Assembly: GCA_937907645.1 (NCBI GenBank)
Contig: CALCWV010000065.1
Coordinates: forward strand, 1 to 51,291
DNA from: an uncultured Clostridia bacterium
GTDB lineage: Bacteria; Bacillota; Clostridia; Christensenellales; UBA1242
Length of the DNA: 51,291 nt
Reading direction: 5' to 3'
Positions 25,061-33,472 of this stretch are shown here, piece after piece (within the stretch, counting starts at the first letter, position 1; the number at the start of each line of letters is the position of its first letter). The notes beneath the pieces are model-generated. The model saw only the letters and a list, made by a program, of their open reading frames with translations. It had not been told where the DNA came from and made no database searches. The position numbers and the translations under genes are program-made.

Positions 25061-25667
25061 AAAAACATACGCTGAACAAATTGCAGAGAAGAATAAGAGA
25101 AAAAAGATAATTATTTCTTCCATTTCTCTTGGAATTGTATTCTTAATTGCTTTGGCAATTATACTCATGGCGTGTATTACTGTTGATTTAAGACCAACAG
25201 TTGTAAACAATCCAACAAGTTTCTACTTTAACAGTTCATCATCAATTCAATATGAAAAAAATGATGAAGAATATGGTCAGTTCATGAGTGAGTTTGACAA
25301 TGCATTTAAAGTATCAGTTTTGACTGGATTATTCTCAAACAACTTGCAAGACTATGAAATTATTGAGGACAAAAGTGTAACAAGTTTGCCTTCAGAAGTT
25401 ACTTCTGGAAACTATGTAACATTCCTTTTCAAAGAGAATCCTGTTACATTAGTTAAAAAGGACGGAAAGACATATTACTCAATTTATAACTCAAACAATT
25501 CAATTAATTTTACTCAAGTAACATTTGCTCTTTCAAGCGAAAATAAAATACAGGACATGTCTATGTATCTAAGATACACAGAAGGTTCAAGAAATTATTA
25601 CGCACAAGTAAAATTAAAGGGAAATACCTACAAATTGAACGAGTTTTACACAAACTTAGATAAGTAA
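25041..25667 (+). CDS. Single-pass membrane protein, 208 aa, coupled to ftsH
   Basis: Not recognised. A basic N-terminus (EKNKRKKI) is followed by a strong membrane segment (about residues 24-46) and an outward-facing domain rich in Ser, Asn and Tyr with a beta-strand pattern. AAGGAG lies nine bases before the ATG at 25041; an ATG two codons earlier (25035) is too close to it. It overlaps the end of ftsH by 20 bp, so it is coupled to it. A partner or substrate role for FtsH is possible on position alone. Confidence 0.75.
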   Translation: MTEKIIEKTYAEQIAEKNKRKKIIISSISLGIVFLIALAIILMACITVDLRPTVVNNPTSFYFNSSSSIQYEKNDEEYGQFMSEFDNAFKVSVLTGLFSNNLQDYEIIEDKSVTSLPSEVTSGNYVTFLFKENPVTLVKKDGKTYYSIYNSNNSINFTQVTFALSSENKIQDMSMYLRYTEGSRNYYAQVKLKGNTYKLNEFYTNLDK

Positions 25668-25681
25668 ATTGAACGAAAAAA

Positions 25682-25710
25682 AATAACGGAAATCCCGTTA
25701 TTTTTTTTGT
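25682..25710 (+). terminator. Bidirectional terminator between the ftsH operon and the P-type ATPase
   Basis: AATAACGG-AAATC-CCGTTATT followed by a T run, with A-rich sequence on the other side. Confidence 0.85.
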
Positions 25711-25720
25711 TTTTTATTCT

Positions 25721-28210
25721 TTATTTTTTGTTTTCTAAATCCTCAGTTTTTTCTACTTCTTCTTTTAAGCTACCTTGAACATCTTCTGTTTCTGTTTTAG
25801 AGCTTTCTTGCAAGGCTTTTGTCTCGACAGCTTTGACTTTTTCTTTATTTTTTCTTATAAGGAAGAGAATAAGTTCATAGAGAACTATCACAACAATTAC
25901 GCCAGCTAGAATCGAGCCGAATGTAATCCAAACTAGGGGATCAAATACGCTCATTTGAGAAATTGTTGCAACGCCGAACATTTCAGGGAGCAATAGAATT
26001 GATCCGCAGATTAGTCCGCCGGATAATGCTACGATTATGCCTCTGTACCATGTCATTGGGATGCAGAGCCAAATTAAATTTAAGAAAGCAACGAAAGTAA
26101 TTGTGAATACTTGGAGCGTTTCAGCCTCAATCATAGTTGTAGACGAAAGCGCGAACATTGAGATTAAGACACCAATGAACATCACAGCCATTCGAGGAAT
26201 GGACTTTTTGAGAACTTGCGGAATGAAATTTCCTTGAATAAGCTTCGTGTTCGGTTCAAATGTTAGCAGGAATGATGGAATTCCAATTACAAATAATTCA
26301 ACTAGGAATAGGTTCTTTGGTTGGAATGGATAGCTTCTATTGAGTATGAGTGTAGCCACACAAAGAAGGATTGTAAATAGAGTCTTCATAAGGAAGAGTG
26401 TAGAAGATTTCTGCACGTTGTTGATAACTTGTCTGCCTTCCTTAACAACGGCTGGAAGTGAGGCAAAATTTGAGTCCAAAAGTACAAGCTTTGATATGTT
26501 TCTAGCTACTTCGCTTCCTTCAGCCATAGCGATAGAGCAGTCTGCTTCTTTCAATGCTAGTGTGTCATTAACACCGTCGCCGGTCATGGCAACTACGTGT
26601 CCACGTTTTTTCAAAGTCTTAACTAAAACATATTTTTGTTCAGGTGAAACTCTTCCAAAAACTGTGTATTTTTCAGCTAATTTTTCAACATCTTCAAGAC
26701 TTACATCCTCGAGAGAAATATACTTATCGTAGCCTTCAACGTCCACTCTTTGAGCAATTTTCGATACAGTTAGTGGATCGTCTCCGGAGATAATTTTAAT
26801 TGCAACGTTGTTTTTCTTGAACCAGTCGATTGTGCCCTTTGCCTCTTCGCGGATGTGGTCTTCGATTACTATAAAGGCAAGAAGTTCTTCCGATTTTGGC
26901 CCGTCTTTCTCATTGTATTTGCTTGATGATTCGGTAACTGCAAGCACGCGATATCCGTCTTGCATTTTTTGATTAAGAATCTCTTTTTGCTCCTTGCTCA
27001 TTTTTGCATTGACGAAAGTTGGAGCTCCAAGATAATAGGTTTTTCCATTTGTAAAGCTCGTTACAGAGAACTTTCTAGCAGATGAGAACTCTACAACATT
27101 GTCAACCTTTAAATTTTGTGCTGTTGCAAACTGTTTTATGAGAGCAGCAGAGGTTAAATTTGAGGAATTTTGTGCTGAATTTATATTTGCGATAATGTTT
27201 GAAACTTCTTCATCGCTCTTCTTAGAAAGGTTTATAAATTCATTGACATTCATTGTTCCGTCAGTAATTGTCCCAGTCTTGTCCAAACATAAAACATCTG
27301 TTCTTGCCAGCATTTCAATTGAATAGATATCCTTGACAAGGGTTTTCTTTTTGGCAAGCTTGACAACTCCGACAGATAGTGCAATAGTGATAAGAAGGAA
27401 CATTCCAGCAGGGATCATTCCTGTGATAGCTCCGCTAGTTTGTGTTACAACAGTTGTGACGTCGTAGCTCGCAAACCACTCTTTGACAGCTGTTGCGACT
27501 CCAAGTGGAATCATTGCAATTCCGATGTATTTTATTAGCTTGTTTAAGTCCTTGAAAAGGTTAGATTTTGGTGCTTTAAATTGCTTTGCTTTTGAAGCGA
27601 GTGTTTGGATGTAGTTATCTTTTCCAACCTTGTCCACACGAGCATAGCATTTTCCTGAAATAAGGAAGCTTCCTGAAAATAGGTTTGCGTTTTTGCTCTT
27701 TTTTACGGGAACAGACTCTCCTGTGAGCAAACTTTCATTTACTTCAACATTTCCTTTCAAAATAATACAGTCAGCTGGGATTTGATCCCCATTTTCTAAA
27801 ATCAAAATGTCGTCCAAAACAATGTCATCTGGAGTAGTGCATATTTGCTCTGAATTTCTTATTATTTTAACAGTTTGAGCTGTCTCCATGGATAGCTTTT
27901 CAACTGTTCGTTTAGCTTTAATTTCCTGAACAATAGCGATTGTTGTATTGAGAACAATGACGATTAAGAATAGTAAGTTTTGATAAGCTTTCACACATAG
28001 AAGAGCGATGGCAATCACAGCCCAAATAAGGTTAAAATATGTGAAAATATTTTTTGCAAAAATTGAAAGATACGTCTTTGAGGATTTTATCTTTGAATTG
28101 TTCGTCAATTGATGTTCTTTTCTTTCGTTTACTTGCTCATTCGATAATCCTTGCTCAGCTTCGGGGGAATATCGCACAATTTCAACGGTAATATTCTTTT
28201 TCCTAGTCAT
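25721..28210 (-). CDS. CtpE-like cation-transporting P-type ATPase
   Basis: 829-aa P-type ion pump. The actuator-domain LTGESVP is at about residue 165, the phosphorylated Asp in CLDKTGTITDGT at about 305-316, and the hinge motif TGDGVNDTLALKEADCSIAM at about 540-559. About ten hydrophobic segments are seen. Membrane helix 4 reads MIPAGMFLLITIALSVGVVK, and helix 6 has IGIPSFLLTFEPN. Both are like the CtpE/Exp7 group, for which calcium transport has been reported. There is no N-terminal heavy-metal domain and no CPC motif, so a copper or zinc pump is unlikely. The C-terminal tail is acidic. The ion is inferred, not shown. Confidence 0.88.
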   Translation of the reverse strand: MTRKKNITVEIVRYSPEAEQGLSNEQVNERKEHQLTNNSKIKSSKTYLSIFAKNIFTYFNLIWAVIAIALLCVKAYQNLLFLIVIVLNTTIAIVQEIKAKRTVEKLSMETAQTVKIIRNSEQICTTPDDIVLDDILILENGDQIPADCIILKGNVEVNESLLTGESVPVKKSKNANLFSGSFLISGKCYARVDKVGKDNYIQTLASKAKQFKAPKSNLFKDLNKLIKYIGIAMIPLGVATAVKEWFASYDVTTVVTQTSGAITGMIPAGMFLLITIALSVGVVKLAKKKTLVKDIYSIEMLARTDVLCLDKTGTITDGTMNVNEFINLSKKSDEEVSNIIANINSAQNSSNLTSAALIKQFATAQNLKVDNVVEFSSARKFSVTSFTNGKTYYLGAPTFVNAKMSKEQKEILNQKMQDGYRVLAVTESSSKYNEKDGPKSEELLAFIVIEDHIREEAKGTIDWFKKNNVAIKIISGDDPLTVSKIAQRVDVEGYDKYISLEDVSLEDVEKLAEKYTVFGRVSPEQKYVLVKTLKKRGHVVAMTGDGVNDTLALKEADCSIAMAEGSEVARNISKLVLLDSNFASLPAVVKEGRQVINNVQKSSTLFLMKTLFTILLCVATLILNRSYPFQPKNLFLVELFVIGIPSFLLTFEPNTKLIQGNFIPQVLKKSIPRMAVMFIGVLISMFALSSTTMIEAETLQVFTITFVAFLNLIWLCIPMTWYRGIIVALSGGLICGSILLLPEMFGVATISQMSVFDPLVWITFGSILAGVIVVIVLYELILFLIRKNKEKVKAVETKALQESSKTETEDVQGSLKEEVEKTEDLENKK

Positions 28211-28246
28211 TTTTTCTCCAAAATTTCGATTTAACTCGTCTTTGTA

Positions 28247-28275
28247 ATTATAGAATAAATGGACATTATTGTCAA
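28247..28275 (-). promoter_or_regulatory. Promoter of the P-type ATPase
   Basis: On the - strand: TTGACA, 17 bp, TATAAT, all consensus. GACA-ATAA-TGTC forms a small dyad over the -35 box. Confidence 0.88.
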
Positions 28276-28337
28276 ATAAATAATATTACATATTAAATAA
28301 AAAATATTATATAAAATCAAAATTAATAAATAAAAAG

Positions 28338-28366
28338 TTGACAACGAAAGCAAAATAGTCTATGCT
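28338..28366 (+). promoter_or_regulatory. cca promoter placing +1 at the start codon
   Basis: TTGACA (28338-28343), 17 bp, TATGCT (28361-28366). The ATG at 28373 lies seven bases after the -10 box, so the mRNA should be leaderless. Confidence 0.8.
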
Positions 28367-28372
28367 ATAAAC

Positions 28373-29614
28373 ATGAACGAGATTGAAAAGTTACAGTTAC
28401 CAAAGCATTTGGAGGAGTTAGCTGGTAGATTGCCAGCTGATTTATATGTTGTCGGCGGAAAGGTGAGAAACCACCTTATGAATATCGACAATGATGATAT
28501 AGATTTATGTTCAGCGCTTACCCTTGATGAGCTTGAAAAGTATTTTGAGGGGACAGAATATGAGCTTAAGTTTAAAAACTCTAGCTTGGGAACAGCAAAG
28601 ATTTTGTGTAACGGGAAGTCTTTTGACTATGCCACTCTTCGCAGAGAAGTTTACGATGCTGGAGGAAAAAGACAGCCAAGGACAGTTGAATTTATAGATT
28701 CTATCGAAGAGGACGCCCTAAGAAGAGATTTTAGCGTTAACGCAATTTATTACAACATTAAAACAGAGCAGTTCTTTGATTTTTGCAATGGAATAAGAGA
28801 TATATCGAAAAGGACAATCAGATGTGTCAAAAATCCAAATGAAGTGCTTGCAGATGACGGAATAAGAATTTTGAGAATGGTGAGAATTGCTGCCGAGCTC
28901 AACTTTAAAATCAGCAAAGATACGTTTAACGCTGCAGTCAAAAATATTTCAAACCTTGCAAATATTTCAGGCGTTAGCATTTCAAGAGAGCTAATCAAAA
29001 TTTGTGATTCTTCTTTTGTGGGAGTTTGCGATAAAAACGCATATCTGAAAGCTATTAAGACCTTGAATAAACTTAGAGCATGGAAATTCTTTGGTGTAAG
29101 GTTTGAAAAATTAAGACCAAACATGGTTAAGAAAGAAATTACAAAATATTTGGGTCTTTTAATTGATGTAATTGACGCAGAAAAGCCAGCAAGCATATCA
29201 TATTTCTTAAACAAAGTGCTTGATCAGTTGCAAATCAACAAGAAGAAAAAGGAAGAAATTGTAAACATCATTTCTGGATACTACGATGCATTAAATAGGA
29301 TACCAAACAAGTTATATTTCTCAAAATACTTTGATAATTTCGAGCGTATTTTGGAAATTTTGAATTTAAAATCAAAGGGACTTGCTGCAAGATACAACTT
29401 TTTCTACAAATACATAATTTCACACAAAGTTGTTGTAAGAATTGCAGATTTAAAAATATCTTATAGAGATATCGCAAACAATTTCCCAAGTCTTCCAAAA
29501 AAGAGTTATGATGTTGTTTTAAATATGGTGCTAAGTGATATATTTGAAGGGAAATATAGCAATGACAAAGAAACAATTCTGAAAGAAATTGAAAAGAAAA
29601 TGAAGTATTATTGA
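28373..29614 (+). CDS. cca: CCA-adding tRNA nucleotidyltransferase
   Basis: Adds or repairs the CCA end of tRNAs. The class II nucleotidyltransferase head motif is VVGGKVRNHLM with the metal-binding pair in DNDDIDLC (about residues 24-45). RRDFSVNAIYYN at about 119-130 and the nucleotide-selecting region (DDGIRILRMVRIAAELNFKI) follow. 413 aa. No Shine-Dalgarno site, in keeping with the promoter position. Its terminator overlaps the stop codon. Confidence 0.93.
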   Translation: MNEIEKLQLPKHLEELAGRLPADLYVVGGKVRNHLMNIDNDDIDLCSALTLDELEKYFEGTEYELKFKNSSLGTAKILCNGKSFDYATLRREVYDAGGKRQPRTVEFIDSIEEDALRRDFSVNAIYYNIKTEQFFDFCNGIRDISKRTIRCVKNPNEVLADDGIRILRMVRIAAELNFKISKDTFNAAVKNISNLANISGVSISRELIKICDSSFVGVCDKNAYLKAIKTLNKLRAWKFFGVRFEKLRPNMVKKEITKYLGLLIDVIDAEKPASISYFLNKVLDQLQINKKKKEEIVNIISGYYDALNRIPNKLYFSKYFDNFERILEILNLKSKGLAARYNFFYKYIISHKVVVRIADLKISYRDIANNFPSLPKKSYDVVLNMVLSDIFEGKYSNDKETILKEIEKKMKYY

Positions 29615-29633
29615 GAAATAATGCTTCTTTTTT
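29602..29633 (+). terminator. cca terminator overlapping the stop codon
   Basis: GAAGTATTATT-GAGA-AATAATGCTTC, 11 pairs including one G-T, then a T run. The TGA stop is at 29612-29614, at the loop. Confidence 0.8.
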
Positions 29634-29718
29634 TATTCTTCAAAAGAGGCAACACCATTTCGCTAGTAAAATTACATATTTTTCTTCTTTTTTCGCATAA
29701 TAAGTTCGAGGTTAAGAT

Positions 29719-31257
29719 ATGAAAGAAGAAGAAAAAACTAAAAAGAAAAAAGGTAAAAAGAGCGTGGTGCTCTGGCTATTTGGAGTGGGCGTTTTTTCTG
29801 TGGCAACGTTACTTGTTAGTCAATTTGCATTTATTGATAATTTTAATTCAAACAAAACGTTTATGGATAACACCACGATAAATGGAATTGACGTTTCAGG
29901 ACTGACAGAAAGGCAGGCCGAGAACGTTGTGGCATACAATCTGCTTAATGTGCGAGATGAGATATCTTTGAATTTAAGTTATAAAGACAAGAATTGGACT
30001 TTTGCAGGCTCTGATTTTGAAATAGCAACAGATATTGATAAAAAAGTGCATGAAGCAATTGAGTATGGTCAGTCAGGAAACTTTTTTGAGAAAAGAAAGA
30101 TAAAAAACAAAGTAAAAAAAGAAGGGCTTGCCTTCAATGTGTCATATAAATCGGTGCTTGGTGGCATCGAAAGTAAAATAGATGATGTCGTGGCAGAAAT
30201 TGAACAGGATAGCGCGCCGGCGGAGGTTGTTTTCAATCCTGACAGCGAACAAAAGTTTGATCTAATTCCAGCAAAAAATGATATAAAAGTTGACAAGGAA
30301 AAGCTTATCCAAGAGATTGATGAGCAGTTAGCGACAAGCAAAACTGCGCAAGTAGAAATCCCAACGACGGAGCTAGTCACGGAGGTTGATAAAGAGGCAA
30401 TTTTATCTAAGCTTGGACTAAGAAGCAAATTTTCAACTAATTATTCAAAGTCAACAAACAACAGAAAAAACAATGTTAAGCGTGCGCTTAGTAGTTTCAA
30501 TGGAATGGTTGTTGCACCAGGGCAAAAAGTTTCTTTCAACGAAACGACTGGCCCAAGGACGGAAGAAAATGGATTTAAAAAAGCAAACATTATCTTAAAT
30601 GGGGCGTACGTGGAAGGCGTAGGCGGGGGAGTGTGCCAAGCATCAACGACGCTTTACAACGCACTGCTTCTTTCAGGAATTGACGTTGTTGAAGCATCTC
30701 ATCATTCACTTCCAGCATCTTATGTGCCTCTTTCGCTAGACGCCATGGTTTCGGAAGGAGTTTCTGACATGGTGTTTGTAAACAATATGGATAGCCCAAT
30801 TTACATCAAAACATATGGAACGGACACTGAAATCATAGTTGAAATTTATGGGAACAAACTTGCGGACGGCGAGGAAATTAGAACTCGCGCAGAACTTGTG
30901 AAAATCCTGCCACACAATGGGGATAAAATTGTTCCAGACACGAACGAAGAATATTCAAACTACATCGTTTATAAGGGTGAGTACTATCGTGTTAAGTATC
31001 CTCAAGAAGGCTACGAATCCAAAGCCTACGTTCAATATTTGAAAGATGGTGAGCTCCTTAGTGAAAAAGAAGTGCGTCATGACTTTTACTATCCTCAAGA
31101 AGGAATAATTATGGAAGGGACTGAAGAAGTTTCCGAAGGAATAACTCTTCCAGAAAATAAAGTAAAATTCATTCCACCTCAAATAGTGACGGAAGCTGAG
31201 ACGATGAATGTGAGGAAGAGGGTTGAAAAAAACAACCCCCCAATGTATAATCCATAA
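29719..31257 (+). CDS. VanW family cell-wall protein
   Basis: 512 aa. A lysine-rich start and one membrane anchor (about residues 16-37) precede an extracellular region. Residues about 50-230 resemble the peptidoglycan-binding-4 type repeats found before VanW domains (INGIDVSGLTERQAENVVAY). The VanW core spans about residues 240-395: APGQKVSFNETTGPRTEENG, VEGVGGGVCQASTTLYNALL, and SHHSLPASYVPLSLDAMVSE. A C-terminal tail of about 120 residues follows. VanW is named from vancomycin-resistance clusters but is widespread in Clostridia and its function is not settled. No other van gene is nearby. AGGTTAAG before the ATG. Confidence 0.88.
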   Translation: MKEEEKTKKKKGKKSVVLWLFGVGVFSVATLLVSQFAFIDNFNSNKTFMDNTTINGIDVSGLTERQAENVVAYNLLNVRDEISLNLSYKDKNWTFAGSDFEIATDIDKKVHEAIEYGQSGNFFEKRKIKNKVKKEGLAFNVSYKSVLGGIESKIDDVVAEIEQDSAPAEVVFNPDSEQKFDLIPAKNDIKVDKEKLIQEIDEQLATSKTAQVEIPTTELVTEVDKEAILSKLGLRSKFSTNYSKSTNNRKNNVKRALSSFNGMVVAPGQKVSFNETTGPRTEENGFKKANIILNGAYVEGVGGGVCQASTTLYNALLLSGIDVVEASHHSLPASYVPLSLDAMVSEGVSDMVFVNNMDSPIYIKTYGTDTEIIVEIYGNKLADGEEIRTRAELVKILPHNGDKIVPDTNEEYSNYIVYKGEYYRVKYPQEGYESKAYVQYLKDGELLSEKEVRHDFYYPQEGIIMEGTEEVSEGITLPENKVKFIPPQIVTEAETMNVRKRVEKNNPPMYNP

Positions 31258-31325
31258 AAGCTTCGCTATGCGTTGTTTACTGCTGTCTATCCCAGACAGT
31301 CATTTACGGGGTTGTAAACTTTTTG
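31258..31325 (-). repeat. Nested-hairpin repeat, partial inverted copy (E)
   Basis: On the - strand it reads GTTTACAACCCCGTAAATGA followed by CTGTCTGGG, identical over that stretch to the copy at 32065-32095. The left outer arm is missing. It follows the vanW stop codon directly and abuts the GAACC-loop repeat at 31326. Confidence 0.7.
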
Positions 31326-31480
31326 CTAGCGCGGGGCTAATGGCCCCTTGCTTCGCATAACCGCACAAATCAATTCTTTTTCAGTATTTTCTCTGTTTCA
31401 GAACCGCCGATGAGGAACCTCTATCGAGAACCTGAAACAAAGAAACTACAAGAAAAATCTCTTGATTTCTGCTGCCATAT
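31326..31480 (+). repeat. GAACC-loop structured repeat, copy 2
   Basis: Same order as at 7457-7610 but with changed arms: GGGGC-TAAT-GGCCCC hairpin, TTTCAG with CTGAAA, CGATGAG with CTCTATCG. The loops GAACC, GGAACC and AGAACC are retained, as are AATTCTTTTTCAG and TTTCTGCTGCCATAT. Lies in the 3' untranslated part of vanW. Confidence 0.8.
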
Positions 31481-31515
31481 CTCTGCGATTGATTTTTATA
31501 AAAACACATATAAAA

Positions 31516-31642
31516 ATTTTAGATAAAAAATCGAGTGAGTCACGAGGCTCGCTGTTCTCCTCTGGAATGAGTTTAGTTCTCTAAATGATTTTCAGAGGGG
31601 GACAGCAGAAACAATGTGAATCGCTTAATTTTTTTCTAAAAT
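31516..31642 (+). repeat. Nested-hairpin repeat (copy B)
   Basis: Outer arms ATTTTAG (31516-31522) and CTAAAAT (31636-31642) with adjoining A and T runs. Inner arms CTGTTCTCCTCTG (31552-31564) and CAGAGGGGGACAG (31593-31605), then GTTTAG-TTCT-CTAAAT at the tip. The flanking words AGGCTCG and CAGAAAC are shared with the copy at 32013. Confidence 0.75.
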
Positions 31643-31655
31643 CAGGCTCTGCAGT

Positions 31656-31699
31656 CAGTTCAGGCAGGCGCATAGTGACCTATGTAACTGTCTGAACTG
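31656..31699 (+). repeat. Nested-hairpin repeat core (copy C)
   Basis: CAGTTCAG with CTGAACTG, then CAG/CTG, then CATAG-TGAC-CTATG. The internal loop GGCG opposite TAACTG is shared with the rpsL-rpsG copy at 36424-36468. Confidence 0.75.
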
Positions 31700-31731
31700 A
31701 ATGCTAGAAACAAAGCTATGCAAACTTTTGA

Positions 31732-31785
31732 GGCTCGCGCTAGTTATTTTAATTTTAGAAAAAAAAGGCGAGTCGCTAGGCTCGG
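31732..31785 (+). repeat. 54-bp perfect direct repeat, first copy
   Basis: Begins GGCTCGCGCTAG and ends GCTAGGCTCGG. Identical to 31995-32048 over all 54 bases, 263 bp apart. It carries the outer arm of the nested-hairpin element. Confidence 0.85.
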
Positions 31786-31811
31786 TGCTTTTAAATTGAA
31801 TGTATTTTAAA

Positions 31812-31844
31812 CAAAAAAAGGATAATACGAAAATTATCCTTTTT
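31812..31844. terminator. Bidirectional terminator between convergent vanW and tuf
   Basis: AAGGATAAT-ACGAAA-ATTATCCTT with T runs on both strands. It places all repeats of this cluster inside the 3' untranslated regions of vanW (left) or tuf (right). Confidence 0.85.
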
Positions 31845-31852
31845 CATAGAAT

Positions 31853-32006
31853 TATGACAGCAGAAATCAAAAGATTTTTCTTGTAGTTTCTTTGTTTCAG
31901 GTTCCCGGTAGAGTTCACTCATCGGAGGTTCTGAAACGGAGAAAATACTGAAAAAGAATTGATTTATGCGGCGATAAACTGAGCAAGAGCCATTGGCTCG
32001 CGCTAG
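31853..32006 (-). repeat. GAACC-loop structured repeat, copy 3 (inverted)
   Basis: Reads on the - strand like copies 1 and 2: CTAGCGCG, then the hairpin GAGCC-AAT-GGCTC, AATTCTTTTTCAGTATTTTC, GTTTCAG with CTGAAAC, GAACC and GGGAACC loops, and TTTCTGCTGTCATA. It is closest to copy 2. Confidence 0.8.
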
Positions 32007-32048
32007 TTATTTTAATTTTAGAAAAAAAAGGCGAGTCGCTAGGCTCGG
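31995..32048 (+). repeat. 54-bp perfect direct repeat, second copy
   Basis: Identical to 31732-31785. Overlaps the right end of GAACC-loop copy 3 and the left arm of nested-hairpin copy D. Confidence 0.85.
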
Positions 32049-32140
32049 CATTTCTCCCAGGCAGGAGTTTACAACCCCGTAAATGACTGTCTGGGAAAAG
32101 TGACAGAAACGACGCGAATCGCTTTCTTTTTCTAAAATTA
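32013..32140 (-). repeat. Nested-hairpin repeat (copy D) starting in the tuf stop codon
   Basis: On the - strand, TAATTTTAGAAAAA pairs with TTTTTCTAAAATTA, and its first three bases are the tuf stop codon. Inside are GCGA/TCGC, then CCCAG(G)CAG (32056-32064) with CTG(T)CTGGG (32087-32095), then TTTAC-AACCCC-GTAAA. The element makes up the first part of the tuf 3' untranslated region. Confidence 0.8.
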
Positions 32141-33340
32141 TTCGATGATTGTTGAAACAACACCTGATCCAACTGTTCTTCCGCCTTCACGGATAGCGAA
32201 ACGAAGTCCTTCTTCGATAGCAATTGGTGTGATAAGAGTGATTTCCATCTTAACGTTATCACCAGGCATAACCATTTCAACGCCTTTCTCTAATTCGATT
32301 GTTCCAGTAACGTCTGTTGTTCTGAAGTAGAATTGTGGTCTATATCCATTAAAGAATGGTGTGTGACGTCCACCCTCTTCTTTCTTCAATACGTAAACTT
32401 GAGCAGTGAATTTTGTGTGTGGGTGAATTGAACCTGGTTTGCAAAGAACTTGTCCTCTTTCGATATCTGTTCTTTGAATTCCTCTAAGAAGAAGACCTAC
32501 GTTATCTCCGGCTCTAGCTTCGTCAAGAAGTTTTCTAAACATTTCTACACCAGTAATAACTGTTTGTCTTTGTGTTCCCATACCAACGATTTCAACTGTA
32601 TCGTTCATACGAACAACACCTCTTTCTACTCTACCAGTTGCAACTGTTCCACGACCTGTGATTGTGAAAACGTCTTCGATTGGCATTAAGAAAGGTTTGT
32701 CTGTATCTCTCTTTGGAGCTGGGATATAGTTGTCAACAGCGTCAAGTAATTCCCAAATACAGTTAAGGTCTGGGCTGTTTACATCTCCTCTGTCGCAAGC
32801 TTCGTTAGCTTTAAGAGCTGATCCCTTAATAATAGGTGTCTTGTCACCAGGGAATCCGTATTCTGTAAGAAGGTCTCTAACTTCCATTTCTACAAGTTCA
32901 AGTAATTCAGGATCGTCTACTTGATCAACCTTGTTCAAGAATACAACGATATATGGAACACCAACCTGTCTAGCAAGAAGGATGTGTTCTCTTGTTTGAG
33001 GCATTGGTCCATCAGTAGCAGCAACTACTAAGATAGCTCCGTCCATTTGAGCAGCTCCAGTAATCATGTTCTTAACGTAGTCAGCGTGTCCTGGGCAGTC
33101 AACGTGAGCATAGTGACGTTTAGCTGTTTGATATTCAACGTGAGCTGTGTTAATTGTGATTCCTCTAGCTTTCTCTTCTGGTGCCTTATCGATTTCATCA
33201 TATTTCATAGCGTCAGCTAATCCTTTCATAGCTGAAGCACGGCAGATAGCAGCTGTTAATGTTGTTTTACCATGGTCTACGTGTCCAATAGTACCAATGT
33301 TAACGTGTTCTTTGCTTCTGTCAAATTGTTCTTTTGCCAT
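32138..33340 (-). CDS. tuf: Translation elongation factor Tu
   Basis: GTPase delivering aminoacyl-tRNA to the ribosome. G1 GHVDHGKTTL at about residues 19-28, DCPGHADYVKNM at about 81-92, NKVDQVDD at about 136, and SALKANE. 400 aa, as expected. AAGGAG lies before the ATG. It is the last gene of rpsL-rpsG-fusA-tuf and also has its own promoter at 33376-33403. Transcription ends about 300 nt past the stop. Confidence 0.98.
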   Translation of the reverse strand: MAKEQFDRSKEHVNIGTIGHVDHGKTTLTAAICRASAMKGLADAMKYDEIDKAPEEKARGITINTAHVEYQTAKRHYAHVDCPGHADYVKNMITGAAQMDGAILVVAATDGPMPQTREHILLARQVGVPYIVVFLNKVDQVDDPELLELVEMEVRDLLTEYGFPGDKTPIIKGSALKANEACDRGDVNSPDLNCIWELLDAVDNYIPAPKRDTDKPFLMPIEDVFTITGRGTVATGRVERGVVRMNDTVEIVGMGTQRQTVITGVEMFRKLLDEARAGDNVGLLLRGIQRTDIERGQVLCKPGSIHPHTKFTAQVYVLKKEEGGRHTPFFNGYRPQFYFRTTDVTGTIELEKGVEMVMPGDNVKMEITLITPIAIEEGLRFAIREGGRTVGSGVVSTIIE

Positions 33341-33375
33341 TTTTTAAAAATCTCCTTTTTTAGTTTTACTCTTGT

Positions 33376-33403
33376 ATTTTAGCATACTTTTTTAATTTTT
33401 CAA
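33376..33403 (-). promoter_or_regulatory. Internal tuf promoter
   Basis: On the - strand: TTGAAA, 16 bp, TAAAAT. A GAGGG-GCAA-CCCTC hairpin lies between it and the fusA stop. Confidence 0.6.
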
Positions 33404-33472
33404 AGTGATTTAACACACTTTTTCAAAAATTATTTTTCCAAGAGAGGGTTGCCCCTCCCCGGTCAAATACAA

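Noticed and set aside
29719..31257. Vancomycin-resistance locus
   Set aside because: VanW alone, without vanA/B, vanH, vanX or a two-component system, is common in Clostridia and does not indicate resistance.
31915..32280. Open frame of 121 codons over the tuf end
   Set aside because: It runs through the repeat elements and the tuf 3' end in another frame, with no ribosome-binding site and no family likeness.
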